Both the position numbers and the translations under genes were made by a program. Shown here in pieces: positions 19,321 to 29,473 of a stretch of DNA of 64,000 nucleotides (within the stretch, counting starts at the first letter, position 1; each line of letters opens with the position of its first letter). The DNA is from Melastoma dodecandrum (taxonomy: Eukaryota; Streptophyta; Magnoliopsida; Myrtales; Melastomataceae): the NCBI GenBank assembly GCA_029817715.1, contig JARUPY010000599.1, positions 1 through 64,000 of the forward strand, in the 5' to 3' direction. The notes below the pieces were generated by a model. That model worked only from the letters and a program-made list of their open reading frames with translations. It had not been told where the DNA came from and did no database searches.

Positions 19321-20123
19321 ATGAGACGTGGAGGGTTCCTGCTCGCGCTCGTCCTCGTGCTGTCCGGCTGCTCGGACGCGCCGAGGCGGCGGGCACGTCC
19401 ACACCCTCCCCCTCGGCCTCGTCCGCCGCCTCGTCCGGCTCGGCGGTCGACCTCGTCGGCACGGTCTGGCGTGTCGACGGCAGGAGCGGCACGACCGTCC
19501 GATTCGACGGGCTCGCGGTCACGGTCGCGGCCGGAGGCGCGTCGTCCAGCTACGCGTGGAGCGCCCAGGGCGACCAGGTGCTGTTCGGGGCCATGACCTC
19601 GTCGCTGAGCGGGGCGGTCGCGGCCCCGTGGCTCACCGCCGCCACCCGGGTCGAGCGCACCGCCGCCGGGTGGTCGCTGCTCGACGCCTCCGGGGCGACG
19701 ACGGCGCGGCTCGCCGCGGACGGCACCGGAGGCGCCACGACCGCGACGACCCTGCTCACCGCCGCGACGCCGGGCGACGGCGCCGTCGATGCGCCCGCGA
19801 GCGTGCTGGTCGGCACCTGGGTGCTGTCATCCGACCTGCGCACCTCGATCACGTTCGGAACCGGCACCTGGCGCGCGTCGTCCTCCTGCACCTCCGGCTC
19901 GGTCGGCGGCGCCGGGGTCTACCGGGTGCTGGCTGGCGGCCGCCTGCTCGTCACGCGGACGATGACGCCGATCCGCGGCTGCCCGATCGTGGACGGCCCG
20001 CGGACGACGGGTCCGAACACCATCACCGCGATCTCGCGTGCCGGCTCGTTCCGGGTGCAGGGGCGCACGCTCACGCTGTTCGACCGCTCCGGCGCCTCCC
20101 TCGGGCAGCTGACCCGCGCCTGA
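19321..20123 (+). CDS. META-domain-like secreted lipoprotein, one frameshift
   Basis: From the ATG at 19,321 the N-terminus [19 protein letters not shown] is a lipoprotein signal with the lipobox LSGC. A base change in frame near 19,390 leads to [15 protein letters not shown], and the rest reads cleanly. Two similar blocks, [19 protein letters not shown] and [21 protein letters not shown], plus the ending [15 protein letters not shown], resemble the META/HslJ fold (beta-rich, GTW followed by a quantity-like core). About 267 residues, outside the membrane. It is transcribed away from csoR. The function is unknown. Confidence 0.7.
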
Positions 20124-20130
20124 CCCGCGG

Positions 20131-20183
20131 CCTTGCGCCGAATCGGGCCGACACGCCGCGCGAATTCCCGATTCGGCGCAAGG
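20131..20183. repeat. Hairpin E between tandem genes
   Basis: Arms CCTTGCGCCGAATCGGG and complement, 8 bases after the lipoprotein stop. A remnant of one arm (GCGGCCTTGCGC) occurs at 26,064, at the end of another gene. Likely terminator. Confidence 0.75.
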
Positions 20184-20244
20184 CCGGATCCTCCGCCTGT
20201 GAAGAACTCCCGCGGCGTCCGGCTGTCGCCCGTAGGGTTCCGGC

Positions 20245-23200
20245 GTGCAGCTCGACGCCTCCACGATCGCCGCGGTCGGCTCGCGCACCGCTGCTGCGGG
20301 CGCGGCCTACGCGCTGCAACGGCGGGCGCGCGGGTGACGAGGATCGATCAGGAGGACGGCATCGTCCGAGGGACCTGCTCGGGTTCCGCGGCCACGAGGT
20401 ACACGACGCTGGCGCTGTTCGACACCGAGGATCGATGGGGCGCGACGTACGAGGGCGGGCAGTGCTCCTGCCCGGTCGGCGTCGACTGCAAGCACTCGAT
20501 CGCCCTGTACCTGACCGCGTTCGGCGGGATGACCGCGGAGGTCGCGGCTCCGGAGGAGCCGACGGCGGCCGGGGTCCCGGCCCCGGCCTGGGAGCAGGTG
20601 CTGGGCCGCGTCTTCCCTCAGCTGCCCACGAACGGGTCGGCCAAGGCGGCACTCGCCTTCGAGTTCGACGGTCCGAGGCCGCCCTCCCGCTGGGCGCCGG
20701 GTCCCCGCAGCGCGTCGTTGCGGATCCGCCCGCTGCGCCGCGGGAAGCGCGACAACTGGATCCAGACCGGCGCCGACTGGCACGACTTCCCGAGCCGGGA
20801 GTTCCCGGGCGCCGTCGGCCGGTCGGTCTCGGCGATCGCGCACGCGCTGACCAGCGGGATCGGATCGTACGGCTCCTCGAGGGGCTGGGTCGCGCTGGAC
20901 CTCCTGCACGGGCTGCCGCCGTGGGACCTGATCCGGGAGGCGCGGGACGCCGGTGTCGAGCTCGTCGAGCCGCGCGCCGCCGGACGTCGCGTCGAGCTGC
21001 TCGACGAACCGGGGGCCGCCACAATCGAACCTCGTCGAGCGGGACCACGGCAGCGAGGTGACCGCACGACTCCTCCTGCCGGAGGGGGTGCAGCTGCACG
21101 ACGTCGAACCGGTCGGCACGCCGCCGATCGCGATCGCGGGTCGCGCCGTCGACGGCACCCTGACCATCGCCACCCTCCGGCGGCCGGCGACGAACGAGTG
21201 GCGGCTGCTCCGCGAGGCGGGCACGGTCACGGTCCCCACGGGTGACCGCGAGCGGTTCGAGCGGATCATGCTCCCCCGCATGAGCGCCGGCGCGGGCTGG
21301 CGCTCGACGGACGGCTCGTTCGTCGAGACGCCTCCGGCCCCTCCGGTGCTCGAGGTCGACGTCACGGTCGGGCGCGACCTCACCGCGCCGTCGGCGACGA
21401 TCGTCCTCGGCTGGCGGTACGGCGACGGCGGCACCGGCCTGCGGCTGCCGCTGGCACCCGGCCCGGGCGAGCGCGCGATCCGGAACACCGAGGCCGAGCA
21501 GGCGCTGCTCGGCACGGTTGCTGTCGGTGCTCGCCGCGATCCCGGCGCTCGTCGACGGCGGCGTCCCGGCGCCGCGCGCCGCCCTCACCGGGCTGCCGGT
21601 TGTCGGTCCTGACCCGCGCGCGTGGTCCCGGGCCTCCAGGCGCTGCCCGACGTGCAGAGTACGGACGCACGGCGAGCTCCCGTCGTTCCGCGACCTCGGC
21701 GACCCGGAGATCCGGTTCGCGATCGAGCAGGGCACCGACTGGTTCGACCTCGCCGTCACGATCGCGGTCGAGGGCGGCGAGGTGTCGGTCGCGCAGCTGA
21801 TCGTCGCACTCGCCACCGAGCAGGAGGTGCTGTTCCCTCCCGACGGCGGGTATCTGTCCCTCGACAACCCGCGCTGCACCGGATCCGGGAGCTGCTGGAG
21901 GAGGCGCGGGCGCTCACCGACCGCCGCTCCGACCGGCTGCGCGTCAGCCGCCTGCAGGTGTCCTGGTGGGACGAGCTGCTCGCGCTCGGCGTCGTGGACA
22001 CGCAGGAGCGGGCATGGGTCGACGCCCTCCGGGTCGCGCTGTCCGCGCCCGAGACCGCGCCGCCCGTGCCCGAGGGGCTGCACGCCGCGCTGCGGCCGTA
22101 CCAGCGCGAGGGGTACGAGTGGCTCACCCGGCTGCGTCGGGCCGGCCTCGGCGGGGTGCTCGCCGATGACATGGGCCTCGGCAAGACCGTGCAGAGCCTC
22201 GCGATGATCCTCGACGCCCGGATCGAGCGACCCGGTGACGGCCCGTTCGTCGTGGTCGCTCCGACCTCCGTCGTGCCGAACTGGGCGGCGGAGGCGGCGC
22301 GCTTCACCCCGTCGCTGCGCGTCGTCCCCGTCACGCAGACCGGGAAGAAGCGCGGCACCGCCCTCGCGGACGAGGCGGCGGGCGCCGACGTCGTCGTGAC
22401 GTCGTACGCCCTGTTCCGGCTCGACTACGACGACTACGCGGCACTCGCGCCCGCCGGGCTCCTGCTCGACGAGGCGCAGAATGCGAAGAACCACCAGTCG
22501 AAGGCGTTCGCCTGCGCGAAGGCGCTGCCGGCACCCGTGAAGTTCGCGGTCACCGGCACCCCCATGGAGAACCATCTCGGGGAGCTGTGGGCGATGTACT
22601 CGATCGTCGGTCCGGCCTGCTCGGGTCGCCGAAGCAGTTCGCGGACCACTACCGCGGGCCCGTCGAGCAGGGTGCCGATCCCGAGCTGCTGCAGCGCCTC
22701 CGGCGGCGGATCGCACCGTTCCTCCTCCGGCGCACGAAACAGGAGGTCGCGACGGATCTGCCGCCGAAGCAGGAGCAGCGGATCGACGTGGAGCTGAACC
22801 CGGCGCACCGCCGCGTCTACGCGAAGCAGCTGCAGCGCGAGCGGCAGCGGGTGCTGGGCCTCGTCGACGACCTCGACAAGAACCGCATCGAGGTGCTCTC
22901 CGCGCTGACCCGGCTGCGGCAGATCGCGATCGACCCGGTGCTCGCGTCGACCGACGACGAGCAGGCGGAGTCGTCGAAGCTCGACGTGCTGCTGCCGCTG
23001 CTCGAGGAGGTGACGGCGGAAGGCCACCGCACGCTCGTGTTCAGCCAGTTCACGCGGTTCCTCGACCGCATCGAGGGCCGGCTGCGCGCCGCGGGCATCG
23101 ACTTCGTGCGGCTCGACGGCACGACGAAGCGGCGAGCGTCGGTGGTGCAGTCGTTCGCGGAGGGCTCGCAGCCCGTGTTCCTGATCAGCCTGAAGGCAGG

Positions 23201-23474
23201 CGGCACCGGCCTGAACCTCGCCATGGCCGACTACTGCATCCTCACCGACCCGTGGTGGAACCCCGCGGCGGAGTCGCAGGCGGTCGACCGCGCGCATCGC
23301 ATCGGGCAGACCCGACCGGTCGTCGTCTACCGCCTCATCGCGAAGAACACGATCGAGGAGAAGGTGATGGCCCTTCAGGACAGGAAGCGCGAGCTCGTCG
23401 CCGACGTCATCGGCGGCGACGGCACCGGCACGGGTGCGATCAGCGCCTCCGACATCCGCGCCCTGCTGGCCTGA
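20245..23474 (+). CDS. SWIM zinc-finger SNF2-family DNA helicase/ATPase, frameshifted
   Basis: Swi2/Snf2-type ATP-dependent DNA translocase of about 1,070 residues. Order: a SWIM zinc finger (QCSCPVGVDCKHSIALYL) near residue 75, a long middle region, then helicase lobe 1 with ADDMGLGKTVQSL (Walker A), VVAPTSVVPNW, LLDEAQNAKN (motif II), VTGTPMENHLGELW (motif III), and lobe 2 with RRTKQEVATDLP, VFSQFTRFLDRI, LISLKAGGTGLNL and DRAHRIGQTRPVVVYRLI (motif VI). Frame changes near 21,000, 21,520, 21,880 and 22,610. The start is the GTG at 20,245, 7 bases after a TAGGGT -10-like box, which suggests a leaderless transcript. It probably acts in DNA repair or remodelling. Confidence 0.92.
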
Positions 23475-23564
23475 GCCCCGACCTGCATCGAGCCTGCACG
23501 GCGCCCGGCCGGGACCGTGCCCAGGAGGCGGCGCTACGGTCGCGCTGATGCACCCGGAACGCCG

Positions 23565-24479
23565 ATGAATCTCGCGGACCTCCCACCCGCGGCGCGCGCA
23601 CGGGTCGAGCACCAGCGCGCGAGCGGGGTCGCCGGCTCGCTGCTCTCGGCGCCCGGCACCGCCGCGCTCCGCGGTGCCGGGCTGGCTCCGGCGGGCGAGG
23701 TCTTCGGCTGCGTCGTGATGAACGTCGGCTGGGCCGGCTCGACGGGGTGCGCACTCCACCCTGATCGGGAACCTCGGCTACGGGTGGGTGAGCCCCGTGC
23801 TCACGACCGAGGGCGGCGCGTGGAGCGCGTTCGGCCCCTACATCACGGCCTACGAGTCGGCGTGGCACGACGCCGTGCGCCGCATGCTCCTCGAGACGGC
23901 GGCGCTCGGTGCGGAGGGCGTGGGGGTTCGGATCACGGGACCCACCTCACCGGGTCGGCGTGGGAGTACGCGGCCCTCGGCACCGCCGTGCGGGTCGTCG
24001 ACGCCTCGCTCGTCGGGCGCGACCCGCAGCGCCGGGTGTGGGCCGCCGACCTGTCCGCGGAAGACGTGGCCGCGGCGATCCACTCCGGCCGACGCCCCGC
24101 CGGCATCGCCTTCGGCATCGCGATCTCCACCAAGCACGAGGACACCGAGCTCCAGATGCAGCGCCGCAGCTGGACGGGAACGGAGGTGACGGGGCTCAGC
24201 GAGCTGCTGTTCGCCTCCCGTGACGCCGCGCGGAACCGGATCACCGCGTCGGCGAAGCGGCTCGGCAGCGGCGGCACGCTGGTCGTCACCGCGCTCGGCA
24301 CCCGTGAGTTCGACACCACGTGCGGCGACAAGGAGACCGACCTGCATGCCGAGACGGTCATGCAGGGCACGGTGCTCGTGCCCGCTCCGCTCGCCGCGTT
24401 CCGCACCGCGGACCGTCCCGGCACGGCGAACGTGCTCTCCGTCCTGCCCGTCTCCGATCAGACTCGAGTACCCCGATGA
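23565..24479 (+). CDS. YbjQ-like (putative heavy-metal-binding fold) protein, two domains, frameshifted
   Basis: First gene of a three-gene operon. From the ATG at 23,565, MNLADLPPAARARVEHQR is followed by one YbjQ-like module (GEVFGCVVMNVGW, YESAWHDAVRRMLLETAALGAEGV, WEYAALGTAV) and then a second, more divergent one (GIAFGIAISTKHED, FASRDAARNRITASAKRLG, LHAETVMQGTVLV). The modules share the order of a strand with a Gly-hydrophobic pattern, an amphipathic Arg-rich helix and a closing ALGTAV-like strand. Frame changes near 23,760 and 23,930. It overlaps the next gene by ATGA. Function unknown. Confidence 0.65.
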   Translation: MNLADLPPAARARVEHQRASGVAGSLLSAPGTAALRGAGLAPAGEVFGCVVMNVGWAGSTGCALHPDREPRLRVGEPRAHDRGRRVERVRPLHHGLRVGVARRRAPHAPRDGGARCGGRGGSDHGTHLTGSAWEYAALGTAVRVVDASLVGRDPQRRVWAADLSAEDVAAAIHSGRRPAGIAFGIAISTKHEDTELQMQRRSWTGTEVTGLSELLFASRDAARNRITASAKRLGSGGTLVVTALGTREFDTTCGDKETDLHAETVMQGTVLVPAPLAAFRTADRPGTANVLSVLPVSDQTRVPR

Positions 24480-25297
24480 CCGATGCACCCGACCTCGCCT
24501 CCGTCCACCTCCCGCGCGATGCGGCGGCGCGGCTGGAGGAGAACAAAGGCCGGCTGTTCACGTCCGACCTGTCGGTGAACGAGTTCCTGCTCGTGAAGCA
24601 GGCGGGGTTCCGGCCGGTCGGTCTCGTGCTCGGAACGAGCGTGTACCACGTCGGCATTCAGGCCGGACGATGGAGCCAGAACATGGAGCTCAACAAGCTG
24701 AGCGAGGCGATGTACCACGCCCGCGAACTCGCGATGACGCGAATGGAGGCCGAGGCGGACCGGCTCGGCGCGGACGGCGTCGTCGGCGTGCGGCTCGAGA
24801 TCGAGTTCAAGGAGTATGGCAACGACCTCGCCGAGTTCATCGCGGTCGGCACGGCCGTCATCGCCGACGCCCCGCCGCCGACCGGGAAGTGGCGGAACAC
24901 TCGGAGCCTGCCCTTCACGTCCGACCTGTCGGGCCAGGACTTCTGGACGCTGCTCCAGGCCGGCTACGCCCCGCTCGGCCTCGTGATGGGCACGTGCGTC
25001 TACCACATCGCCCATCAGGGCGTGATGGCGTCGCTCGGTCGGTTGGGGCAGAACGTCGAGATCCCGCAGTTCACGGAGGCGCTCTACGACGCGCGGGAGC
25101 TGGCGATGAGCCGCATGCAGGCGGAGGCGGAGCACCTCGCTGCGGAGGGCATCGTCGGGGTGCAGCTGCGGTCCCTCGCCCACCGCTGGGGCGGTCACAC
25201 GACCGAGTTCTTCGCCATCGGAACGGCGGTGCGCCCGCTGCGCGACGACCACGTGATCGCGACGCCGCAGCTCGTGCTGCCGCTGACCGATCGATGA
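24476..25297 (+). CDS. YbjQ-like protein with two repeated domains
   Basis: Intact, 273 residues, starting at the ATG at 24,476. Two clear copies of a module of about 115 residues: copy 1 LFTSDLSVNEFLLVKQAGF...SVYHVG...YHARELAMTRMEAEADRLGAD...EFIAVGTAV and copy 2 PFTSDLSGQDFWTLLQAGY...CVYHIA...YDARELAMSRMQAEAEHLAAE...EFFAIGTAV. This is the YbjQ (PF01906-type) core with its signature helix ARELAM.RM. The first and second genes of the operon thus carry four such modules. There is no signal peptide, so it is cytosolic. It overlaps the third gene by ATGA. Confidence 0.75.
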   Translation: MTDAPDLASVHLPRDAAARLEENKGRLFTSDLSVNEFLLVKQAGFRPVGLVLGTSVYHVGIQAGRWSQNMELNKLSEAMYHARELAMTRMEAEADRLGADGVVGVRLEIEFKEYGNDLAEFIAVGTAVIADAPPPTGKWRNTRSLPFTSDLSGQDFWTLLQAGYAPLGLVMGTCVYHIAHQGVMASLGRLGQNVEIPQFTEALYDARELAMSRMQAEAEHLAAEGIVGVQLRSLAHRWGGHTTEFFAIGTAVRPLRDDHVIATPQLVLPLTDR

Positions 25298-26062
25298 CGG
25301 AGGAGCCCGGCGCGTTCCTCGACCGGCTCGCAGCGGGCGCGCGGCGCGCCGCGCCCGACGTCGTCGTCGACCTCGAGCGGGAGCGCACGCTCGGCGAGCG
25401 GTTGAGCGGGCGGCCCGGCACGGCCGTCGCGCTGGTCCTCGAGGGCGGCGACCGGCGCTGCACCCTCCGGCGCGACCGGACCGGCTGGCGGGGCGAGGTC
25501 GCTCGGGTCGTCGGCGGCGTCGTGCTCGCCCGGGAGACGCTGCCGCTCGGGCCGTGGCTCGACGCGTTCGCGGCGGAGGTCGCCGCTTCCGCCGCGCGCG
25601 CGTCCGGCGACGCGGCCGCGGCCCGCCGGGCGTACGCCGTGCTCGGACTCGAGCAGGCGCCGGCGGCGTTCACCGTCGATCGGGAGGACCTGCCGCGGAG
25701 CCTCGGCGCGCTCGTGGCGGAGGCGCGGGCGGCGGTGCCGGAGGACGCGGCGGCCGCCGTGGCGCGCATCGCGTCGCTGCTGGACGAGGCGCTGGCGCGC
25801 GCGACCGGTGATGCGGCCGCGCTCGTGACCCGCACGGCGACGGTCTATCTCCCGGACACGCTGCGCGCCTACGCCGCGCTGCCGGCCGCGTGGGCGCGCA
25901 CCGGCACGCTTCGGGACGTGTCGAGCCCGGCGGACGCGCTGCGCACCCAGCATCGCGTCGATCGAGGAGGCCGCCGCGCGCATGCGCGACGCGTCGGTCG
26001 CGGACGACGCCGATGCGCTCCTCCTGAACGGGATGTTCCTCGAGCAGCGCTTCGACGCCTGA
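25294..26062 (+). CDS. Uncharacterised protein of the YbjQ operon, frameshifted near the end
   Basis: I do not recognise this family. The ATG at 25,294 overlaps the previous stop. The protein is about 255 residues, Ala-rich and mostly helical, beginning MTEEPGAFLDRLAAGARRAAP. It has a beta-like stretch (GTAVALVLEGGDRRCTLRRD) and then long helices that could form a coiled coil (AAAARRAYAVLGLEQAP, LVAEARAAVPEDAAAAV, YLPDTLRAYAALP). A frame change near 25,950 hides the ending ASIEEAAARMRDAS...MFLEQRF. Translation coupling argues that it works with the two YbjQ-like proteins. Confidence 0.6.
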
Positions 26063-26081
26063 GCGCGGCCTTGCGCAGCGC

Positions 26082-27460
26082 TCAGCTGGCAGGGGTGATG
26101 CCGGGCTCACCGACGCCCTGGAACGACTCGATCGCCTCCTCGAGCACGCCGGCCGCATCGTCGAGCAGCGCCTCCGAGATCACGACGGAGGGCAGGAGGC
26201 GCAGCACGCTGTCCCAGCTGCCGGCGTCGAGCGGGATCACGCCGTGCGAGGTCGCGTACTGCAGCACGTGCTTCAGCAGCGCCGGGTTCGGCCGGCGGGT
26301 GCCCGGCTCGACCAGCTCGATGCCGAACATCGCGCCCTTGCCGCGCACCTCGCCCACGGTGTCGTACTTGGCGGTCCAGCCGCCGAACCGGTCGACGATC
26401 GCGCGCTCGACGCGCTGCGCCTCCCCGATCAGGTCCTCCCGCTCGATCAGGTCGAAGACCGCGAGCGCCGCGGCGGTCGAGACCGGGTTGCCGCCGAAGG
26501 TGCCGCCGATGCCGCCCGGCTGGACGGCGTCCATGATCTCCGCGCGGCCGGTGACCGCGGCGAGCGGCATGCCGCCCGCGATGCCCTTCGCGGAGGTGAC
26601 GAGGTCCGGGACGACGCCGTGGTGCTCGATCGAGTACCAGGCGCCGGTCCGGGCGATGCCCGCCTGGATCTCGTCGGCGACGAAGACGATCCCGTTGTCG
26701 CGGCAGTACTCGGCGATCCGCGCGAAGTAGCCGGGCGCCGGGATGACGATGCCGCCGTCGCCCTGGATCGGCTCGGCGAAGAAGGCGGCGACCTCCCGGG
26801 GCCCGATGTGGGTCTCGATGTAGTCGATGGTCCGCTCGGCGGCCTCCTCGCCGGTGAGGCCGTCCCGGAACGGGTAGCTGATCGGCACGGAGTAGATCTC
26901 GCCGGGGAACGGCCCCATGCCCTCCCCGCTCCGGCCACGGGCGGTAGGTCATCGCCATCGTCATGTTCGTGCGGCCGTGGAAGGCGTGGTCGAGCACGAC
27001 GAGTGCCCGGCGGCCGGTGAACCGGCGGGCGATCTTCGCGGCGTTCTCGACCGCCTCCGCGCCCGAGTTCACGAGGATCGAGTGCTTCTCGAAGTCGCCG
27101 GGGGTGATCTCCGCGAGCTTCTCCGCGACCTTCACGTAGTTCTCGTACGGGGTCACCGTGAACAGGGTGTGGGTGAGCTTCTGCGCCTGCGCCGCGACGG
27201 CCGCGGCGACGTCCGGGTGGGCGTGGCCGATCGTCGTCACGCCGATGCCGCAGCCGAGGTCGATCAGGCGGTTGCCGTCGACGTCGACGAGGATCGCGCC
27301 CCGCGCCGTGGTCCATGTAGATGTTCGCGAGCGTCCCCGCGCCGCGGCTCACGGAGGCGACGCGGCGGGCCTGCAGCGCGAGGGAGTTCGGGCCGGGCAG
27401 GGCCGTGACGACCTTGCGCTCCTGCGGGACGGCGAACGTGCGGGGCTCAGCCAGGGTCAT
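26082..27460 (-). CDS. gabT: 4-aminobutyrate aminotransferase, frameshifted
   Basis: PLP-dependent class III aminotransferase converting GABA and 2-oxoglutarate to succinate semialdehyde and glutamate. Seen: KVVTALPGPNSLALQARR and GAGTLANIYMDHG-like N-terminus, TIGHAHPDVAAAV, LVNSGAEAVENAAKIARR (PLP phosphate), VLDHAFHGRTNMTM, AFFAEPIQGDGG, VFVADEIQAGIARTG (Asp to the pyridine N) and the Lys in TSAKGIAGGMPLAAVTG. The length of about 450 is normal. Frame changes near 27,310 and 26,930. The ATG at 27,460 follows a weak purine-rich site. It converges on the YbjQ operon with only 19 bases between the stops. Confidence 0.92.
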
Positions 27461-27533
27461 GTCCCCCAACGTAGGGACCCGAACCGACCCTTCCCGGGGA
27501 GAACCGCCGAGTTCGACCCCCTCCCCCACAAAG

Positions 27534-27568
27534 TTGCTCCGGATTCGTGCCGCTTCGGGTGCGGCGGA
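27534..27568. repeat. Left half of hairpin family D beside the IS
   Basis: TTGCTCCGGATTCGTGCCGC matches the left arm of the full hairpin at 11,521. Its right arm is missing, because the IS30 element begins directly after it. The 74 bases from here back to the gabT start hold no other feature. Confidence 0.75.
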
Positions 27569-28791
27569 TTCAGGTGGTCTTGGCCAACGCTGCTTGTTTG
27601 TGGGGCTGAGAGTAGTTCGAGGAGGACTTCGGCCGGTGACCGCCATCCGAGGCTCTTGCGGGGGCGGCCGTTGAGCTCGATCTCGACGGCGTCGAGGTCG
27701 GCGCGGGTGTAGCCGGACAGGTCCGTGCCTTTCGGGAAGTACTGGCGCAGGAGCCCGTTCGTGTTCTCGTTCGTGCCGCGCTGCCAGGGCGAATGCGGGT
27801 CGCAGAAGTAGACCTTCGCTCCGGTGGCCATCGTGATCCGCTGGTGGGCGGCGAGCTCGGATCCCTGGTCCCAGGTGATCGACTTCCGCAGGGACGCGGG
27901 CCAGTCGCTGATCGTGGTCACGATCGCGTCCGCGACGGTGATCGCGTCCTTCCCGGCTGGGAGGTGGACCAATTTCACCCGCCCGGCTGGTGCGTTCGAC
28001 GAGGGTCCCGATCTGGGACCCGTTGTCCTTCCCGACGATCAGGTCGCCCTCGAGGTGGCCGGGGACGGCGCGGTCCTCGATCTCCGCCGGCCGGTCGGTG
28101 ATCATCACCATCCCCTCGAACCGGTCGCCCTTGCGGGCGCCGGAGGCTCGGGAACGCGGCTTGCGGAACGTTCTCCCGGTCCGCAGCGTCTGGACGGAGC
28201 GTTTCAGGTCGCCGCGGGCCTGGATGTAGATCGACTCGTAGATCGTTTCCGGACTCACTCGCATCCGTTCCTGAGTCGGGAACCGTTGCTGCAGCCAGCG
28301 GCTGATCTGCTCCGGCGACCACTTTGCGTTCAACCCAGCCTGGACCAGCATCCGCAGCAACGGTCCCCGGACAGCTTCGAGTCCTTCGGTCTGGCCCGCC
28401 GCTTCTCCGATTGCAGCTGCGCGAGCCTCGCGTCGTAACGGACATGGTTGTGCTGCTGCCAGGTCCACAGCTCACGGGTCACGGTCGAATTCGGCCGGTC
28501 GAGCTCACGTCCGATCGCGGCCGCGCTCAATCCGCGGGCGAGGCCGACTTGGATGACCGCGCGTTCCGTCCCGTCGAGCAGCCGCGGCCTCGCTGCTCGA
28601 GAAGATGTCGTGGTGGCACCCCACCACGATCCCGGAACCATTTCCTCGCCGTCCGCGGCTGGATCCCAGCGGCAGCACCAGCAACCTCCGCGGACCCTCC
28701 CGCGGCGACCCGCCACCCAAAAACGCACGACGAACCGAACGATCGAACACACCCGACCTCCACGATCAGGCGTTGCAAACGACCCCCTGAA
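27569..28791 (-). mobile_element. IS30-family insertion sequence 1
   Basis: About 1.22 kb. The left end TTCAGGTGGTCTTGGCCAAC and the complement of the right end TTCAGGGGGTCGTTTGCAAC agree at most positions over about 25 bases, which I take as the terminal inverted repeats. The element holds one transposase read from right to left. The flanks are unlike halves of two different intergenic hairpins (D left, A right), and no short target duplication is obvious. Confidence 0.8.
27570..28763 (-). CDS. IS30-family transposase, frameshifted
   Basis: DDE transposase. The GTG at 28,763 starts a helix-turn-helix part (GAAAGIQPRTARKWFRDRG) followed, in another frame, by the IS30 signature ERAVIQVGLARGLSAAAIGREL and STVTRELW. 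The catalytic domain gives GHLEGDLIVGK (first Asp), ITWDQGSELAAH (second Asp) and FCDPHSPWQRGTNENTNGLL (Glu). Frame changes near 28,600, 28,380 and 27,980. The reading frame runs out into the left inverted repeat, so the exact stop is uncertain. Probably inactive as written, unless the breaks are consensus errors like those in the host genes. Confidence 0.85.
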
Positions 28792-28832
28792 CGCAAGTCG
28801 CCGTGAGGCGACAACAAGCGTGAGCAAATCAC
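28792..28832. repeat. Right half of hairpin family A beside the IS
   Basis: GTGAGGCGACAACAAGCGTG and AGCAAATC match the right arm of family A (GAGGCGGCAAGAAGCGTGAG, CAAAGTC) with a few changes. The left arm is absent; the IS abuts it. The kinase gene starts 14 bases further on. Confidence 0.75.
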
Positions 28833-28845
28833 GGCAGGGTGGAGG

Positions 28846-29472
28846 GTGGAGTTCGACGACGCGCTGGCGCGCGTGCTCGGAATGCTCGAGGACGGTTCGC
28901 GGGTGCTGCTCGGGATCGCGGGCGCACCCGGCGCGGGGAAGACGACGCTCGCGGAGCGGCTCGTCGCCGCCGTGTCGGCGGACGGGCGGTTCCGCGCGGC
29001 GCACGTGCCCATGGACGGCTTCCACCTCGCGGACGTCGCGCTCGAGGCGCTCGGGCGGCGGGACCGGAAGGGCGCGATCGACACGTTCGACGGCTGGGGC
29101 TACCGCGCGCTGCTGCAGCGCCTCCGGGACCGCTTCGACGAACCCGTGTACGCGCCGGGCTTCGAGCGCGTGCTCGAGCAGCCGATCGCGGGCAGCATCG
29201 CCGTCGGCCCGGAGGTGGACCTGGTCGTCTCGGAGGGCAACTACCTCCTCGTCGACGAGTCGCCGTGGCGGGACGCGGCGGCCCTGTTCGACGAGGTCTG
29301 GTTCGCGGACGCGCCCGACGACCTGCTGGAGGAGCGCCTGGTCGCGCGGCACATCGCGTTCGGGAAGGCGCCGGAGGCGGCCCGGGCGTGGGTGGCGTCG
29401 GTGGACCTCCCGAACGCCGCGCTCATCCTGCCGAGCCGCGCCCGCGCGCACGCGGTGGTCGCGACGGGCTGA
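28846..29472 (+). CDS. P-loop nucleoside/nucleotide kinase-like protein
   Basis: Cytosolic, about 208 residues and intact. Walker A is IAGAPGAGKTTLAERL near residue 25. It also has VPMDGFHLADVALEALG (the base Asp-Gly-Phe-His typical of the uridine kinase/pantothenate kinase group), FDGWGYRALLQRL, VVSEGNYLLVDE and a lid region ERLVARHIAFGKAPEAAR. This combination fits the YggC/phosphoribulokinase-uridine kinase group, whose substrates are mostly unassigned. The start is the GTG at 28,846 with GGAGG just before it at very short spacing, so the exact start is uncertain. It ends 1 base from the convergent acetyltransferase gene. Confidence 0.8.
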   Translation: MEFDDALARVLGMLEDGSRVLLGIAGAPGAGKTTLAERLVAAVSADGRFRAAHVPMDGFHLADVALEALGRRDRKGAIDTFDGWGYRALLQRLRDRFDEPVYAPGFERVLEQPIAGSIAVGPEVDLVVSEGNYLLVDESPWRDAAALFDEVWFADAPDDLLEERLVARHIAFGKAPEAARAWVASVDLPNAALILPSRARAHAVVATG

Positions 29473-29473
29473 G

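Noticed and set aside
27457..28468. An open frame joining the IS30 transposase and gabT
   Set aside because: The two proteins belong to different families, and the IS inverted repeat separates them. The join is an accidental read-through.
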